A stretch of DNA of 64,000 nt from Corynebacterium flavescens (GTDB lineage Bacteria > Actinomycetota > Actinomycetes > Mycobacteriales > Mycobacteriaceae): assembly GCF_008693105.1 (NCBI RefSeq), contig NZ_VXKK01000039.1, positions 1 to 64,000 on the forward strand, written 5' to 3'. Within the stretch, counting starts at the first letter, position 1; each line of letters begins with the position of its first letter. Positions 28,023 to 36,165 of the stretch are shown one piece after another. The translations under genes were made by a program, and so were the position numbers. The notes beneath the pieces are model-generated. The model did no database searches, was not told the DNA's origin, and saw nothing but the letters and a program-made list of their open reading frames with translations.

Positions 28023-28458
28023 CTTCTACCTGTTTTCTCCTCGAATGGTTTCCTTCTTGAAGTATCATTCAGCACTTCCTTAGACTTTTATTCATTTGCG
28101 CTAAGTTGTTTCCCCTTTTCACCCCCGCGCCATAAGTCCGCGACAACGCTCCCCGCCCTTAGCCTTGGGCGGCACCACGGCACCATCCTGGGGAGACATT
28201 TCGCGGGGCTGCTTGGCGATGCCCCGACTCAGGCCCTCACCATTTCCGCCCCGGGGAGCTGGGCTGGGGCCCGCCTGCGCACATTGTCTCCCCAGTTCTT
28301 CCCGGAAGTAGGCGCAGCCTGGGCGGCGCGCGGGTGGCGGGGATTGGTTTCGCGGGGGCATCGCAAAGCACGGCTATTTGGGCATAAAGAAACCTCGGGT
28401 GCCACGCCTAGTTAATGGCGCGGCACCCGAGGTAAAAGGTGGAACTAGCGGGAAGTGC
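28023..28458. other. Intergenic stretch before lactate permease
   Basis: No supportable gene. GC-rich, with a CCGCCC (28153) / GGGCGG (28167) stem and, near its right end, the strong lldP terminator (28392-28433). The promoter of the membrane protein at 27432-28022 should be at the left end. Confidence 0.4.
28392..28433 (-). terminator. Rho-independent terminator of lldP
   Basis: ACCTCGGGTGCC (28392-28403) and GGCACCCGAGGT (28422-28433) form a perfect 12-bp stem with an 18-base loop. Read on the minus strand, it lies 26 bases past the lldP stop and is followed by TTTCTTTATG, a fair terminator tail. Confidence 0.8.
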
Positions 28459-30096
28459 TTAAGGCAGCATCCACGCCAGGATGTTGGACTGGAGGCCAAC
28501 GATGAGACACATCGCGGCCAGCAGGCCAAGGCTCCACCAGATGACCTTGCGGAAGATCTCGGACTCCTTGTTGACCAGGCCGACAGCCGTAGCCGCGATG
28601 GTCAGGTTCTGCGGGGAAATCATCTTACCCACAACGCCACCGGAGGTGTTGGCAGCAACCAAGAGGGTCGGGTCAATACCCACGCGTTCCGCTGCAGCCT
28701 GCTGCAGGGTGGCGAAGAGGGCGTTAGCCGAGGTATCGGAGCCGGTAACCGCAGTGCCCAGCCAGCCAAGAATCGGCGAAAGGAAAGCGAATGCGGCGCC
28801 GGTACCAGCAATCCAGTGACCGATGGTGATGGTCTGACCAGACTGGTTCATGACGTACGCCAGCGCCAACACGGAAGCAACCGTGAGGATGGAGAAACGC
28901 ATCTTAACGAGGTTCTTGCCGTAAATGCTCGCGGAATCAGAGAAGCCGACGCGGTAAACAATGGCGATGATGACGCCACAGATGAGCAGCAGCGTGCCCG
29001 GGGAGGAAAGCCAGCTCAGGTTGTAGATGGTGCTGGTGACGACTTCGCCGTCCGAGTTGACGATGTTGCCGTGCAGACCCGGCCACTGAATCTTAACGTC
29101 GCTTGCGGAAAGGAACTCCACTGCCGGTGGGAAGAGCTTAGCCACGGAGAAGATAACGATGACGAGCAGGTACGGGAAGAGAGCCATCCAGGTACGTGCT
29201 GCGGTCAGGGTACCGGTAGCGCGAGCAGGGGTCTCATTCTCGCCGGCCTCAGCGCGCAGACGCTCACGAGCCTCGTCGCCGCCCTTGGGCTGCCAGAAGC
29301 GGAGCATGATGACGGCTGCGGCCAGACCACAGAGGGAAGCGATGATATCCGTCAGCTCGACGGAGATCCAGGTCGCAGAAACCCACTGGGTGATGGCGAA
29401 GACGATACCGATAACGAGGGCGATGGGCCAGGTCTCACGCAGGCCGCGCTTGCCGTCAGCAAGGAATACCAAGAAGAGCGGAACGATGAAGGCCAAAAGC
29501 GGAGTCTGGTGACCAACGTAGGCACCAATCTCGTGGTAGTTAATCCCAGTGAGGTTACCTGCGGTGATGATCGGAATAGCGATGGCGCCGAAGGCGACTG
29601 GGGCCGTGTTGGCCAGCAACACGGTCGTTGCCGCGCGCATGGGGGAGAAACCCACGGCCAGCAGCATCACGCCGGTAATCGCGACAGGAGCGCCGAAGCC
29701 GGCGAGGGCCTCGAGCAAACCGCCGAAACAGAAGGCGATGATGATGGCCTGGATACGGGGGTCATCGGAAACGCGGTCAATAACAAGGCGCAGATCTTCA
29801 AAGCGCCCGGACTTAACCGTGAGATCATAGAGCCAAATGGCGTTGATGACGATCCACATGATGGGGAAGAGACCGAAGGCAAATCCCTGCGTGGCGGAGA
29901 GGACGGTGAGCTGCACCGGCATGCCGTAGGCGAAGATCGCCACGACGGCTGCAACTGCGAGGGCGGTCAGTCCGGCCCAGTGGGCCTTCCATTTAAATAC
30001 GCCCAGCAAGAGGAAGACCGTTGCCAGCGGCAGCATCGCTATCAATGCAGAGGTGGCCAGGCTGTCCGCTACAGGGGCCAAATCAGGTGTGTACAT
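28459..30096 (-). CDS. lldP: L-lactate permease
   Basis: 545 residues from ATG 30096 (MYTPDLAPVADSLATSALIA); the open frame upstream is non-coding. LctP family, proton-coupled lactate/glycolate uptake through the cytoplasmic membrane. Family motifs: AFCFGGLLEALAGFGAPVAI, TVLLANTAPVAFGAIAIPII and PILGWLGTAVTGSDTSANAL, plus about 13 membrane helices. No lactate dehydrogenase gene is next to it. Upstream lies a 537-base gap with a large imperfect inverted repeat. Its presence near pfl fits a lifestyle with both mixed-acid fermentation and lactate use. Confidence 0.93.
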   Translation of the reverse strand: MYTPDLAPVADSLATSALIAMLPLATVFLLLGVFKWKAHWAGLTALAVAAVVAIFAYGMPVQLTVLSATQGFAFGLFPIMWIVINAIWLYDLTVKSGRFEDLRLVIDRVSDDPRIQAIIIAFCFGGLLEALAGFGAPVAITGVMLLAVGFSPMRAATTVLLANTAPVAFGAIAIPIITAGNLTGINYHEIGAYVGHQTPLLAFIVPLFLVFLADGKRGLRETWPIALVIGIVFAITQWVSATWISVELTDIIASLCGLAAAVIMLRFWQPKGGDEARERLRAEAGENETPARATGTLTAARTWMALFPYLLVIVIFSVAKLFPPAVEFLSASDVKIQWPGLHGNIVNSDGEVVTSTIYNLSWLSSPGTLLLICGVIIAIVYRVGFSDSASIYGKNLVKMRFSILTVASVLALAYVMNQSGQTITIGHWIAGTGAAFAFLSPILGWLGTAVTGSDTSANALFATLQQAAAERVGIDPTLLVAANTSGGVVGKMISPQNLTIAATAVGLVNKESEIFRKVIWWSLGLLAAMCLIVGLQSNILAWMLP

Positions 30097-30633
30097 GGGT
30101 GTGACTTTCAGAGTTATTAGATTAAGAGACCGGTAAGGCCGGTTGGCGCTTCCCGCACTACTTTCAACTGCCCGGCTGCCCAAGACAAACAGGCATGACC
30201 GAACGGCTTGCCCACACCGGCGGCGTGGGACCTGTCTCAAGGCCCCGCTTTTCGACGGCGTGAGGTGCAAGTTCGTTGGACAAGTATGACTTTATCAGTG
30301 CAGTGAGTCAAACCACACGGTTTTGCGGGTGTGATCCAGTTGTATACATCCTCCTTTGAGGATGACTGGACAAGTTCCAGCCGCATTTACCCCCATAAGA
30401 GTGGGATCCAACTCCAACGCTGGCCCCTCCCCCTTTTTGGCGCCTGATCTGCACCCTTACCCTAGAGCCCACGACCACCGTGCCTCAACTTAACGCCAAT
30501 ACGGCGGTGTTAAGTTATCTACATTGCGCCATGAGGCTGGATTGTTTTATGGTGGTTCTAGCGCCGCATCGGCAGCGCTTCTACATTCTCTCCCTACATT
30601 CCCCGCCCCTATCACTTACAGGAGATCCCCAAC
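30097..30633. other. Intergenic region between lldP and the defence island
   Basis: No supportable gene in 537 bases. It holds the lldP promoter and leader and, on the other side, the promoter of the methyltransferase fusion at 30634 (AGGAG near 30620). TTGGACAAGT (about 30276) and CTGGACAAGT (about 30366) are a short repeat about 90 bases apart. A long inverted repeat lies at 30336-30369. Any of these could be sites for a lactate-responsive regulator. Confidence 0.4.
30336..30369. repeat. Inverted repeat upstream of lldP
   Basis: CCAGT (30336), then a TGTATA bulge, CATCCTC (30347-30353), loop CTTT, GAGGATG (30358-30364), ACTGG (30365-30369). The inner 7-bp stem is perfect and the outer 5-bp arm matches across a one-sided bulge. 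No T-run follows, so it is more likely an operator or an RNA structure than a terminator. Confidence 0.45.
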
Positions 30634-32457
30634 GTGCCTTCCCCTATCCGCAAGATAAGCACCACCGAAATTGCAGAGCTCGCCGGCGTCAGTACTGCGG
30701 CGGTGAGCCAGTGGCGCAGACGCCACCGCGGCTCTTTTCCCCAGCCGCTTTCCAGCATCGGGCGCTCTATACTCTTTGACCGCGCAGAGGTCCTCGCTTG
30801 GCTAGAAAACCACGGACGTCCCGTAACGCTCGAGAAAACCCCGCGGGAAGCCCTAGTGGGGCTGGTAGAACCCGGGGACTACTCTTCGACTCTGCTCTAT
30901 CTCGCCGCCTATGCCACGGTCGAGGCGCTCGATGAGTTGCCGGCTCTGGTACGCGAGCGCGTCGAAAGGCTTCTCGCCCAACCAGGATTCTCCCAAGCTT
31001 TCGAGGCCCTCACCCAAGACTTTGATGTTGCCGCTCTACTGCAAGAATCCGAATCGCCCATCTCCCTACAGATGGACAGGAGCGGCATCTCCTCTCCAGA
31101 ATCAATGAACCGACTCATCGCGGAACTCGCACCAAGCACTCCATCCCGAGTGCTGGACCTCGCCTGCGGAAACGGGGGCACCCTCCAGGCCGTCAATGCG
31201 CGTTTCCCGGATGCCGAGCTCTTTGGCAACGACCTCAGCGACGAGGCTCTGGCGCAGGCTCAGTCCCGGGCCATTTCCGGAAAGTGGGAAGCCCATACCC
31301 ACTGGGAAAACCATGATGCCTTCGAGCCTTATGCTCTTCCCGCCGATAGCTTCGACTTCGTCTGCTCCGCTCCCCCGTTTAGTGTTCCCGTGGCCAAAGA
31401 CCGCCTCGAGATGCACTCTGAACGCTGGCCCTATGGCGTACCCGGCCGCAACGATGACACCAAGTGGCTGCAGGTGGCCCACCGCTGCCTCAAGCCCGGG
31501 GGCGTGGGAGTAATCAACGTATTCAAATCCGCCCTCGATCCGCGCAACCACGGCTCAGCACTTGCGCCAATGCTCGCGGATGGATCAATCCTCGCCGTCA
31601 TCGGGCTACCCGTCTACTTTTTGCCCACCACCGCTATGCCCTCAGCACTGGTGGTCTTCACCAAGAATCCTCGCCCGGTCAGCGAATCCATCCTTTTTGT
31701 CGAGGTTCCAAACGCAGAGGCAGGAAAGAACCGCCACGTCGAGGACCTCAATACTGAAGAAGTCTTACAGGTCTACGCCGAGCACATGGCCGGGCACACC
31801 ATCTCCCCCAGTGCCACCGCAGTGCAGGTTCCTCGCCTCGAGGTCGTCGCCGCACGCAAGCCCTTGCTCGCCTCCTACTGGGTGGCAGCACACAACGAAC
31901 CCGATGCCGCAGAGCTTAAGAGCGAACTCACGAGCGCGCAGTCCGCAATTCAGCCTGTCTCCCCCGTCGAAGAAGCGCTCGCCCAGCTGCACTTTAGCGC
32001 CGAAGAACGCCCGGCAACTCTCCCCTTGTCTAAGTTCCCCGGTGTCAAGCAGATTCCTCGCGCCACCTCCGAGGTATGCCTCCGCGGTGATATTGCGGTG
32101 TCCCCGGACTGGGCTCGCGTCTGTGTTAAGGACGGCGAGCACCCCGGTTCACGCGGGGATTCCCTCATTCGCTGCGACTCGGAGGTCCTCGATCCTTGGT
32201 TCTTAGCCAGCATCATCGACGCCGTCCTCCGCACGCCCTTCGCACCACATGTCTCCAACTTCGTCCGCTTCGACCTCCAGCTTGTCGATGTCCCCACCTT
32301 CAACATCACCCAGCAACGCCAACTGGGTACCCTCTACCGAGAACTTCGCCAGAAGCAGCATGCGGCCGAGCAGCAAGCCAAGCGCTGGGCCGAGCTCAAC
32401 AAAACCGTGGCCACGGCCATTGCCTCCGGGGCGGTGACGCAGGACGTAGAAGAGTAG
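30634..32457 (+). CDS. Adenine DNA methyltransferase with N-terminal HTH and C-terminal TRD-like domain
   Basis: 607 residues. Residues 1-60 form an AlpA/MerR-like helix-turn-helix (STTEIAELAGVSTAAVSQWR). SAM motif I DLACGNGG is at 175-182, and the catalytic [N/D/S]PP[Y/F] motif appears as SAPPF at 245-249. The last 150 residues (from about LPLSKFPGVKQIPRATSEVC) look like a type I specificity (HsdS) target-recognition domain ending in a coiled coil (YRELRQKQHAAEQQAKRWAE). Together this is an HsdM-HsdS-like fusion with its own DNA-binding head and no HsdR nearby. It may be a solitary epigenetic methyltransferase or the modification part of a defence locus. The unusual SAPPF leaves activity uncertain. 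Confidence 0.75.
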   Translation: MPSPIRKISTTEIAELAGVSTAAVSQWRRRHRGSFPQPLSSIGRSILFDRAEVLAWLENHGRPVTLEKTPREALVGLVEPGDYSSTLLYLAAYATVEALDELPALVRERVERLLAQPGFSQAFEALTQDFDVAALLQESESPISLQMDRSGISSPESMNRLIAELAPSTPSRVLDLACGNGGTLQAVNARFPDAELFGNDLSDEALAQAQSRAISGKWEAHTHWENHDAFEPYALPADSFDFVCSAPPFSVPVAKDRLEMHSERWPYGVPGRNDDTKWLQVAHRCLKPGGVGVINVFKSALDPRNHGSALAPMLADGSILAVIGLPVYFLPTTAMPSALVVFTKNPRPVSESILFVEVPNAEAGKNRHVEDLNTEEVLQVYAEHMAGHTISPSATAVQVPRLEVVAARKPLLASYWVAAHNEPDAAELKSELTSAQSAIQPVSPVEEALAQLHFSAEERPATLPLSKFPGVKQIPRATSEVCLRGDIAVSPDWARVCVKDGEHPGSRGDSLIRCDSEVLDPWFLASIIDAVLRTPFAPHVSNFVRFDLQLVDVPTFNITQQRQLGTLYRELRQKQHAAEQQAKRWAELNKTVATAIASGAVTQDVEE

Positions 32458-32488
32458 TCCCCCGCCGCACAACTAGCTGGCGGCGCTA

Positions 32489-33162
32489 CTACTTCTTTAT
32501 GGCGTGCGTCCACAAAGCCACATCAAGGAGACGCAATGCAGGTTCCCGGTCAAGACAGTCGTGATCTACTCTGTCGCAAGAAAGACTGGACCTGAACTCC
32601 GCCAGTGCCTCCTTGACTGCGTTATCACTCATAATTGAGCGATAGACTCCCCAGTCCCATCGGTGGTCCCGAGTCTTATTGATCCCCAGATAAGTACTCA
32701 CCACATTATCTCTGACTGGGAAGATCCTCGGTCTTTTACGCGCCACCAACTTGCTGGCAGAAACCCACCGATTCGAGTTCGGAACATTAGGCCGTCCGAG
32801 ATTGCTCTTGATGAAAGAGTACAAAGCTGACATTTTCTTGAAGTCAGCATCGGTGGCCTCGGCGACAGAAACATCAGGAAGCTTCCGAAAAAGTCCTTCG
32901 ACTTTGGAAGCTTTCTCAGCATCAAAGATGAGCCTCTTTGCAGCTACAGCTTCAAATCTAATGCTGAGTGTGGAGGCCGCGAACAAATCCTCTGCAGTAA
33001 TCGCATTTGGCTCGTCATCCGGCAATTGAGTGAACAAAACCCTGAGTAGTTCGACGTCGAGGAATAGTACATTCGGGCTAATTCCATCGTGTCAGGCGCG
33101 GAAAGCGCAACGAGGCTCCGCTCTATGGCTTGGGAATGCGTCTTTGCAGGAAACGACATCAC
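32489..33162 (-). pseudogene. DUF6308-family protein, frameshifted near its N-terminus
   Basis: The main frame (32489 to about 33040) encodes AITAEDLFAASTLSIRFEAV and WVSASKLVARKRPRIFPVRD, features I associate with actinobacterial DUF6308 proteins. It has no good start: only TTG 33037, with coding-like sequence continuing upstream to a TGA. The expected N-terminus (SAPDTMELARMYYSSTSNYSG) lies in another frame beginning at ATG 33162 or 33159. A one-base change near 33040 would join them into about 220 residues. Function unknown; the family often sits in defence or mobile regions. Confidence 0.55.
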
Positions 33163-33343
33163 TTCACAGTATTGCAGGAGGGGGCGCCCAGCAGGCTTTT
33201 GCCTTGTTAAGGGAGAGGATGCAAGAACTCAATGAGAGTACTCCCTTTCAACAGAGGAAACTGTTGTACCGCAACGTGGACAAAACTGTATCGTCGTTCA
33301 CTATGTCACTGACGAGTAAAGGCCGTAGCCTTAAGCGATATGC

Positions 33344-34042
33344 TTATCCTACGAAAACCTTCGAAACCTGCCCCTTTCGGATCTGAGTGTAAACATCCTC
33401 AGATCGTTGGGTGCCGAGCCAAACTTCAACAATCTGATCCAAAGCTTTAGACAGCGCGGTGGATATGGTGAGCCGTCGCCGCCCGATCTTGAGGTCTTGT
33501 TAGCGCGATTATCGGACGCGTGGGCATGGCTTGAGTCTCATGCCCTCATCGGTCGCTCCTCGAAGAACCCCCGAGACGGCTGGTGCAGAGTGACCAGCGC
33601 AGGGAAGGGCCTGCTTGAGGACCCCAAAGCACTTTCGAAGGTCTGGGCGGACGATCGACTTGCGGGTGAGCTTCACCCTGCATTGTATTCTGCCCGATCG
33701 AGTTTCGCGCTCGGGGATTATGAAACGGCCTCGTTTTCAGCGATGAAAGCCATCGAGGTTGAGGTTCGCAGGGTTGCGAGTCCTCCAAATGACCTAATCG
33801 GCGTACCGCTAATGCGAAAGGCGTTCAGCCCTAAGGAAAGCATCTTGTGTGATCCTGGTGCTGACGCCGGAGAACAGCAGGCGATCGCTGACTTGTTCGC
33901 GGGTGCTATCGGCACGTATAAGAACCCGGCGAGTCACCGCACAGTTCGCTTTGACGATCCGATAGAAGCTTCCGAAGTACTCCAACTGGCAGACTTGCTT
34001 CTTCGAGTCGTGCAGCGAGCATCCGACAGAATAAACCCGTAG
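33344..34042 (+). CDS. TIGR02391 family protein (Ymh-like), start uncertain
   Basis: The frame encodes GVPLMRKAFSPKESILCDPG, then ADAGEQQAIADLFAGAIGTY and KNPASHRTVRFDDP, the signature of TIGR02391. The first usual start is TTG 33407, but the coding sequence clearly continues upstream (ENLRNLPLSDLSVNILRSLG) to a stop at 33332, with no ATG or GTG. So the 5' end is missing or altered, or an unusual start is used. Function unknown; family members are common in mobile and defence islands. It stands alone on the plus strand between minus-strand defence genes. Confidence 0.65.
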   Translation, partial: LSYENLRNLPLSDLSVNILRSLGAEPNFNNLIQSFRQRGGYGEPSPPDLEVLLARLSDAWAWLESHALIGRSSKNPRDGWCRVTSAGKGLLEDPKALSKVWADDRLAGELHPALYSARSSFALGDYETASFSAMKAIEVEVRRVASPPNDLIGVPLMRKAFSPKESILCDPGADAGEQQAIADLFAGAIGTYKNPASHRTVRFDDPIEASEVLQLADLLLRVVQRASDRINP

Positions 34043-34058
34043 ACCAACGCTCACATAC

Positions 34059-35383
34059 TCACAGGTCGCCGTACCGACTAGAGGGATTCGCGCTGATCGG
34101 TACCTGGAGACGGTCTCTAGCAACAACGATCCGGTTCTGCAGTACGTAGCACTCGACGAGGTGATCTCCCTGAAACTCTGTCTGCTCGTGTCTGACGTCC
34201 GCTCGGTTCGAGTCGATTATCTGGCCACGGATCTTGTTTCGGCGCTCGGCATCTTCGCCACGGTTGAGTACCTTCCACCGCACCTCGTACGGGACAGGCA
34301 CACCGCACTCGGCGATCGAAAAATCCAGATCCTTGTTAGCAAGAAGCAAACTCCTGGTTTGAAGCATCTCTCGCAGGGAGACAGGACGCCAGCCGTTTTG
34401 AGTGACTGTGCACTCGATCGAAAGCGCGTACTGGATGTCGACAGGGTACTTCTGCTCGATGAACTCTTCAGTGTCGTCGAACGAGTACGAGGACTTGCTA
34501 GATTTCAAGGGTACTGCAGTGCCGAAGACCTCTCGCCACTTCTTGTTTGCAGAAGGCTTACCTTCATCGGTGATCGCTTCGTGGCAAAGTTTGAAGGCTT
34601 TCTTGGCCTTCGCTTGGAAACTCTTTTCACCTTCACTCGTTGGTGACTGCCTAGCGCTAAATAATAGTCCTTGTCGGGTTCGTCTTTGAGGAACTCGAAG
34701 AAGTCTCGGGCCATCAGACCGAATGATCCTGTACCTGCAGAGTCGTGCTCATCCGCTGTTGAGAAGAAGCGATGCACCAATGTATCGATGAGTAGTCCGC
34801 CCATAACTACGCCGTTCGCGTTCTTCCACGACCGTGCCATCCTCGCGAAATGGCGCGAGTTCTTCGAGGTGCGGTCGCTGCATTCCTTGGTTGCACTTAT
34901 CTCCTCGCGCGGTTTGGTGGTCTTCCACGTTTCGCCCACGGTGGAGGGATAGTCGAAGCTGCCGTCGGCGTTCTCGAACGCGGGCTGGACCTCAAACTTG
35001 AACTTATTGCTGGTGAATTGTACTCGCACAACGCATTGGTCAACTCGGATATCGGTGTTTGTGTACCGTGCTTTCAGCACATCACGGACTCGGTTGAGGA
35101 TTCGCCTTGGGCCTGTATCACTTTCGTAGCTTCAGCGAAGACTGGCCGGGAGGATGTAGATAAGGTCAAGATCCGACACCCCTTTGATGGCGGTATGCCG
35201 ACCGTAGGAGCCAATCATGAGGCGGTGCTCGGTCGATCCGTCTTTGGAGCGAAAGTCCTTGTTGAGCACTTTGGTGATCTCGTCTCGACGAGCAGCAACG
35301 GACTCGCTAGTGTCGCCCACTTTAAGATTCTTGAGCAGTGTGTCAAATATCTCTGATGTCTCCACGTCATGCCTCGCTCTCAT
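34059..35383 (-). pseudogene. CBASS CD-NTase (SMODS) with AGS-C sensor domain, broken
   Basis: Start ATG 35383 (or GTG 35365), overlapping the end of the SLATT gene. The nucleotidyltransferase core is GSYGRHTAIKGVSDLDLIYI (GS at residues 58-59, Asp71 and Asp73) with the distal FEVQPAF and KTTKPREEISA. TGA at 35132-35134 interrupts it after ILPASLR; the same frame then continues RRILNRVRDVLKARYTNTDI. A one-base shift near 34648 is needed to move into the last frame, which encodes EKSFQAKAKKAFKLCHEAIT and then the C-terminal sensor (VRWKVLNRGEDAERRN, HEQTEFQGDHLVECYVLQN). About 440 residues if repaired. Such enzymes make cyclic oligonucleotides on phage infection. Confidence 0.78.
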
Positions 35384-35960
35384 TGAGGCGAAGCGCCGCT
35401 GGGAGAAAAAGGTCAATCTCGTGAGGCATAAACGTCATCTCTTCGTTCTCCTTGAGACTCTTCTGTGCCTTAGAAAATGCGATTCTGCCAGTCCGCGGTG
35501 CCGCCGCGTAAGCAGCGCGACTGGCTTCCTGTAACTCCTCGCGTAGAACACGCGCATCCGAATCGGATATAACACCGGACATCAGGTCAGAGATTAGCGA
35601 CAGGTAGGACTCGCGGACATTCCAAAGCTGAGAGGCAACATCCCGGTGCGCCTCGGCCTCATCCGCGAACTTGAACGTCTTTGTGCCTAGACTCACTGCC
35701 GTAACGAGAAGCGCAATGAAGGATGTCGTGAAGCTCGCCAGTTGCGGGTCGATCAGAACTCCAAGCACGGAGGCGAGGAAGGTGCCAGAGCTGATCGCGG
35801 TGAGTGCGATCAGCGTTCCTTGCTGCCATCGATGCTTACCGAAGCTGATGTCCGCTTGCTTTTCCTGGGTCTTTTGGCTGTAGACAACCCGCCCAAACGC
35901 TTCTCGCACTTGAGCGATCAGGTAAGGGTCAGGAGTCTGGGTCACCCCCTCGTTCGTCAT
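35367..35960 (-). CDS. SLATT-domain two-helix membrane effector (CBASS)
   Basis: 197 residues. SLATT proteins are 2TM effectors associated with SMODS nucleotidyltransferases; on binding the second messenger they are thought to permeabilise the membrane and kill the infected cell. Two hydrophobic hairpin helices lie at about 48-68 (GTLIALTAISSGTFLASVLG) and 74-93 (LASFTTSFIALLVTAVSLG). A long helical cytosolic region (HRDVASQLWNVRESYLSLIS) and a charged tail follow. The reading frame is intact and overlaps the CD-NTase start, giving a two-gene type I-like CBASS. Because the CD-NTase is broken, the effector is probably silent here. Confidence 0.75.
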   Translation of the reverse strand: MTNEGVTQTPDPYLIAQVREAFGRVVYSQKTQEKQADISFGKHRWQQGTLIALTAISSGTFLASVLGVLIDPQLASFTTSFIALLVTAVSLGTKTFKFADEAEAHRDVASQLWNVRESYLSLISDLMSGVISDSDARVLREELQEASRAAYAAAPRTGRIAFSKAQKSLKENEEMTFMPHEIDLFLPAALRLNESEA

Positions 35961-36117
35961 GTTGCTCCTACTCGTCGTTCGCTAAGAGTGCTTCCAGAAA
36001 GGACCCTTTGGTTCTATCACAAACCAAAAGAGCGATGGTTGACGACGATCGCTGCACACGCCCAAAGGATGCATCAGACCACCCACAAAGGCTCCGGCGT
36101 GTATGGACAAAGAAAGA

Positions 36118-36152
36118 GCATAGCCAAAAACTGCCAGAATGTATGGCTATGC
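36118..36152. other. Inverted repeat between ATPase and SLATT genes
   Basis: GCATAGCCA (36118-36126) and TGGCTATGC (36144-36152) form a perfect 9-bp stem with a 17-base loop, 14 bases beyond the ATPase stop. It could end transcription of the restriction operon (no clear T-run) or act as an operator for the CBASS genes. Confidence 0.45.
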
Positions 36153-36165
36153 GGTCCAATTGGTA

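Noticed and set aside
28119..28361. 80-codon minus-strand frame in the gap before lldP
   Set aside because: Proline/arginine-rich product, no ribosome site, no family resemblance; likely chance in GC-rich DNA.
28378..30120. 580-codon frame opposite lldP
   Set aside because: Shadow of lldP, highly charged and repetitive, no start signal.
33030..33386. 118-codon plus-strand frame between DUF6308 and TIGR02391
   Set aside because: Overlaps the better-supported N-terminal region of DUF6308 on the other strand; no recognisable motif.
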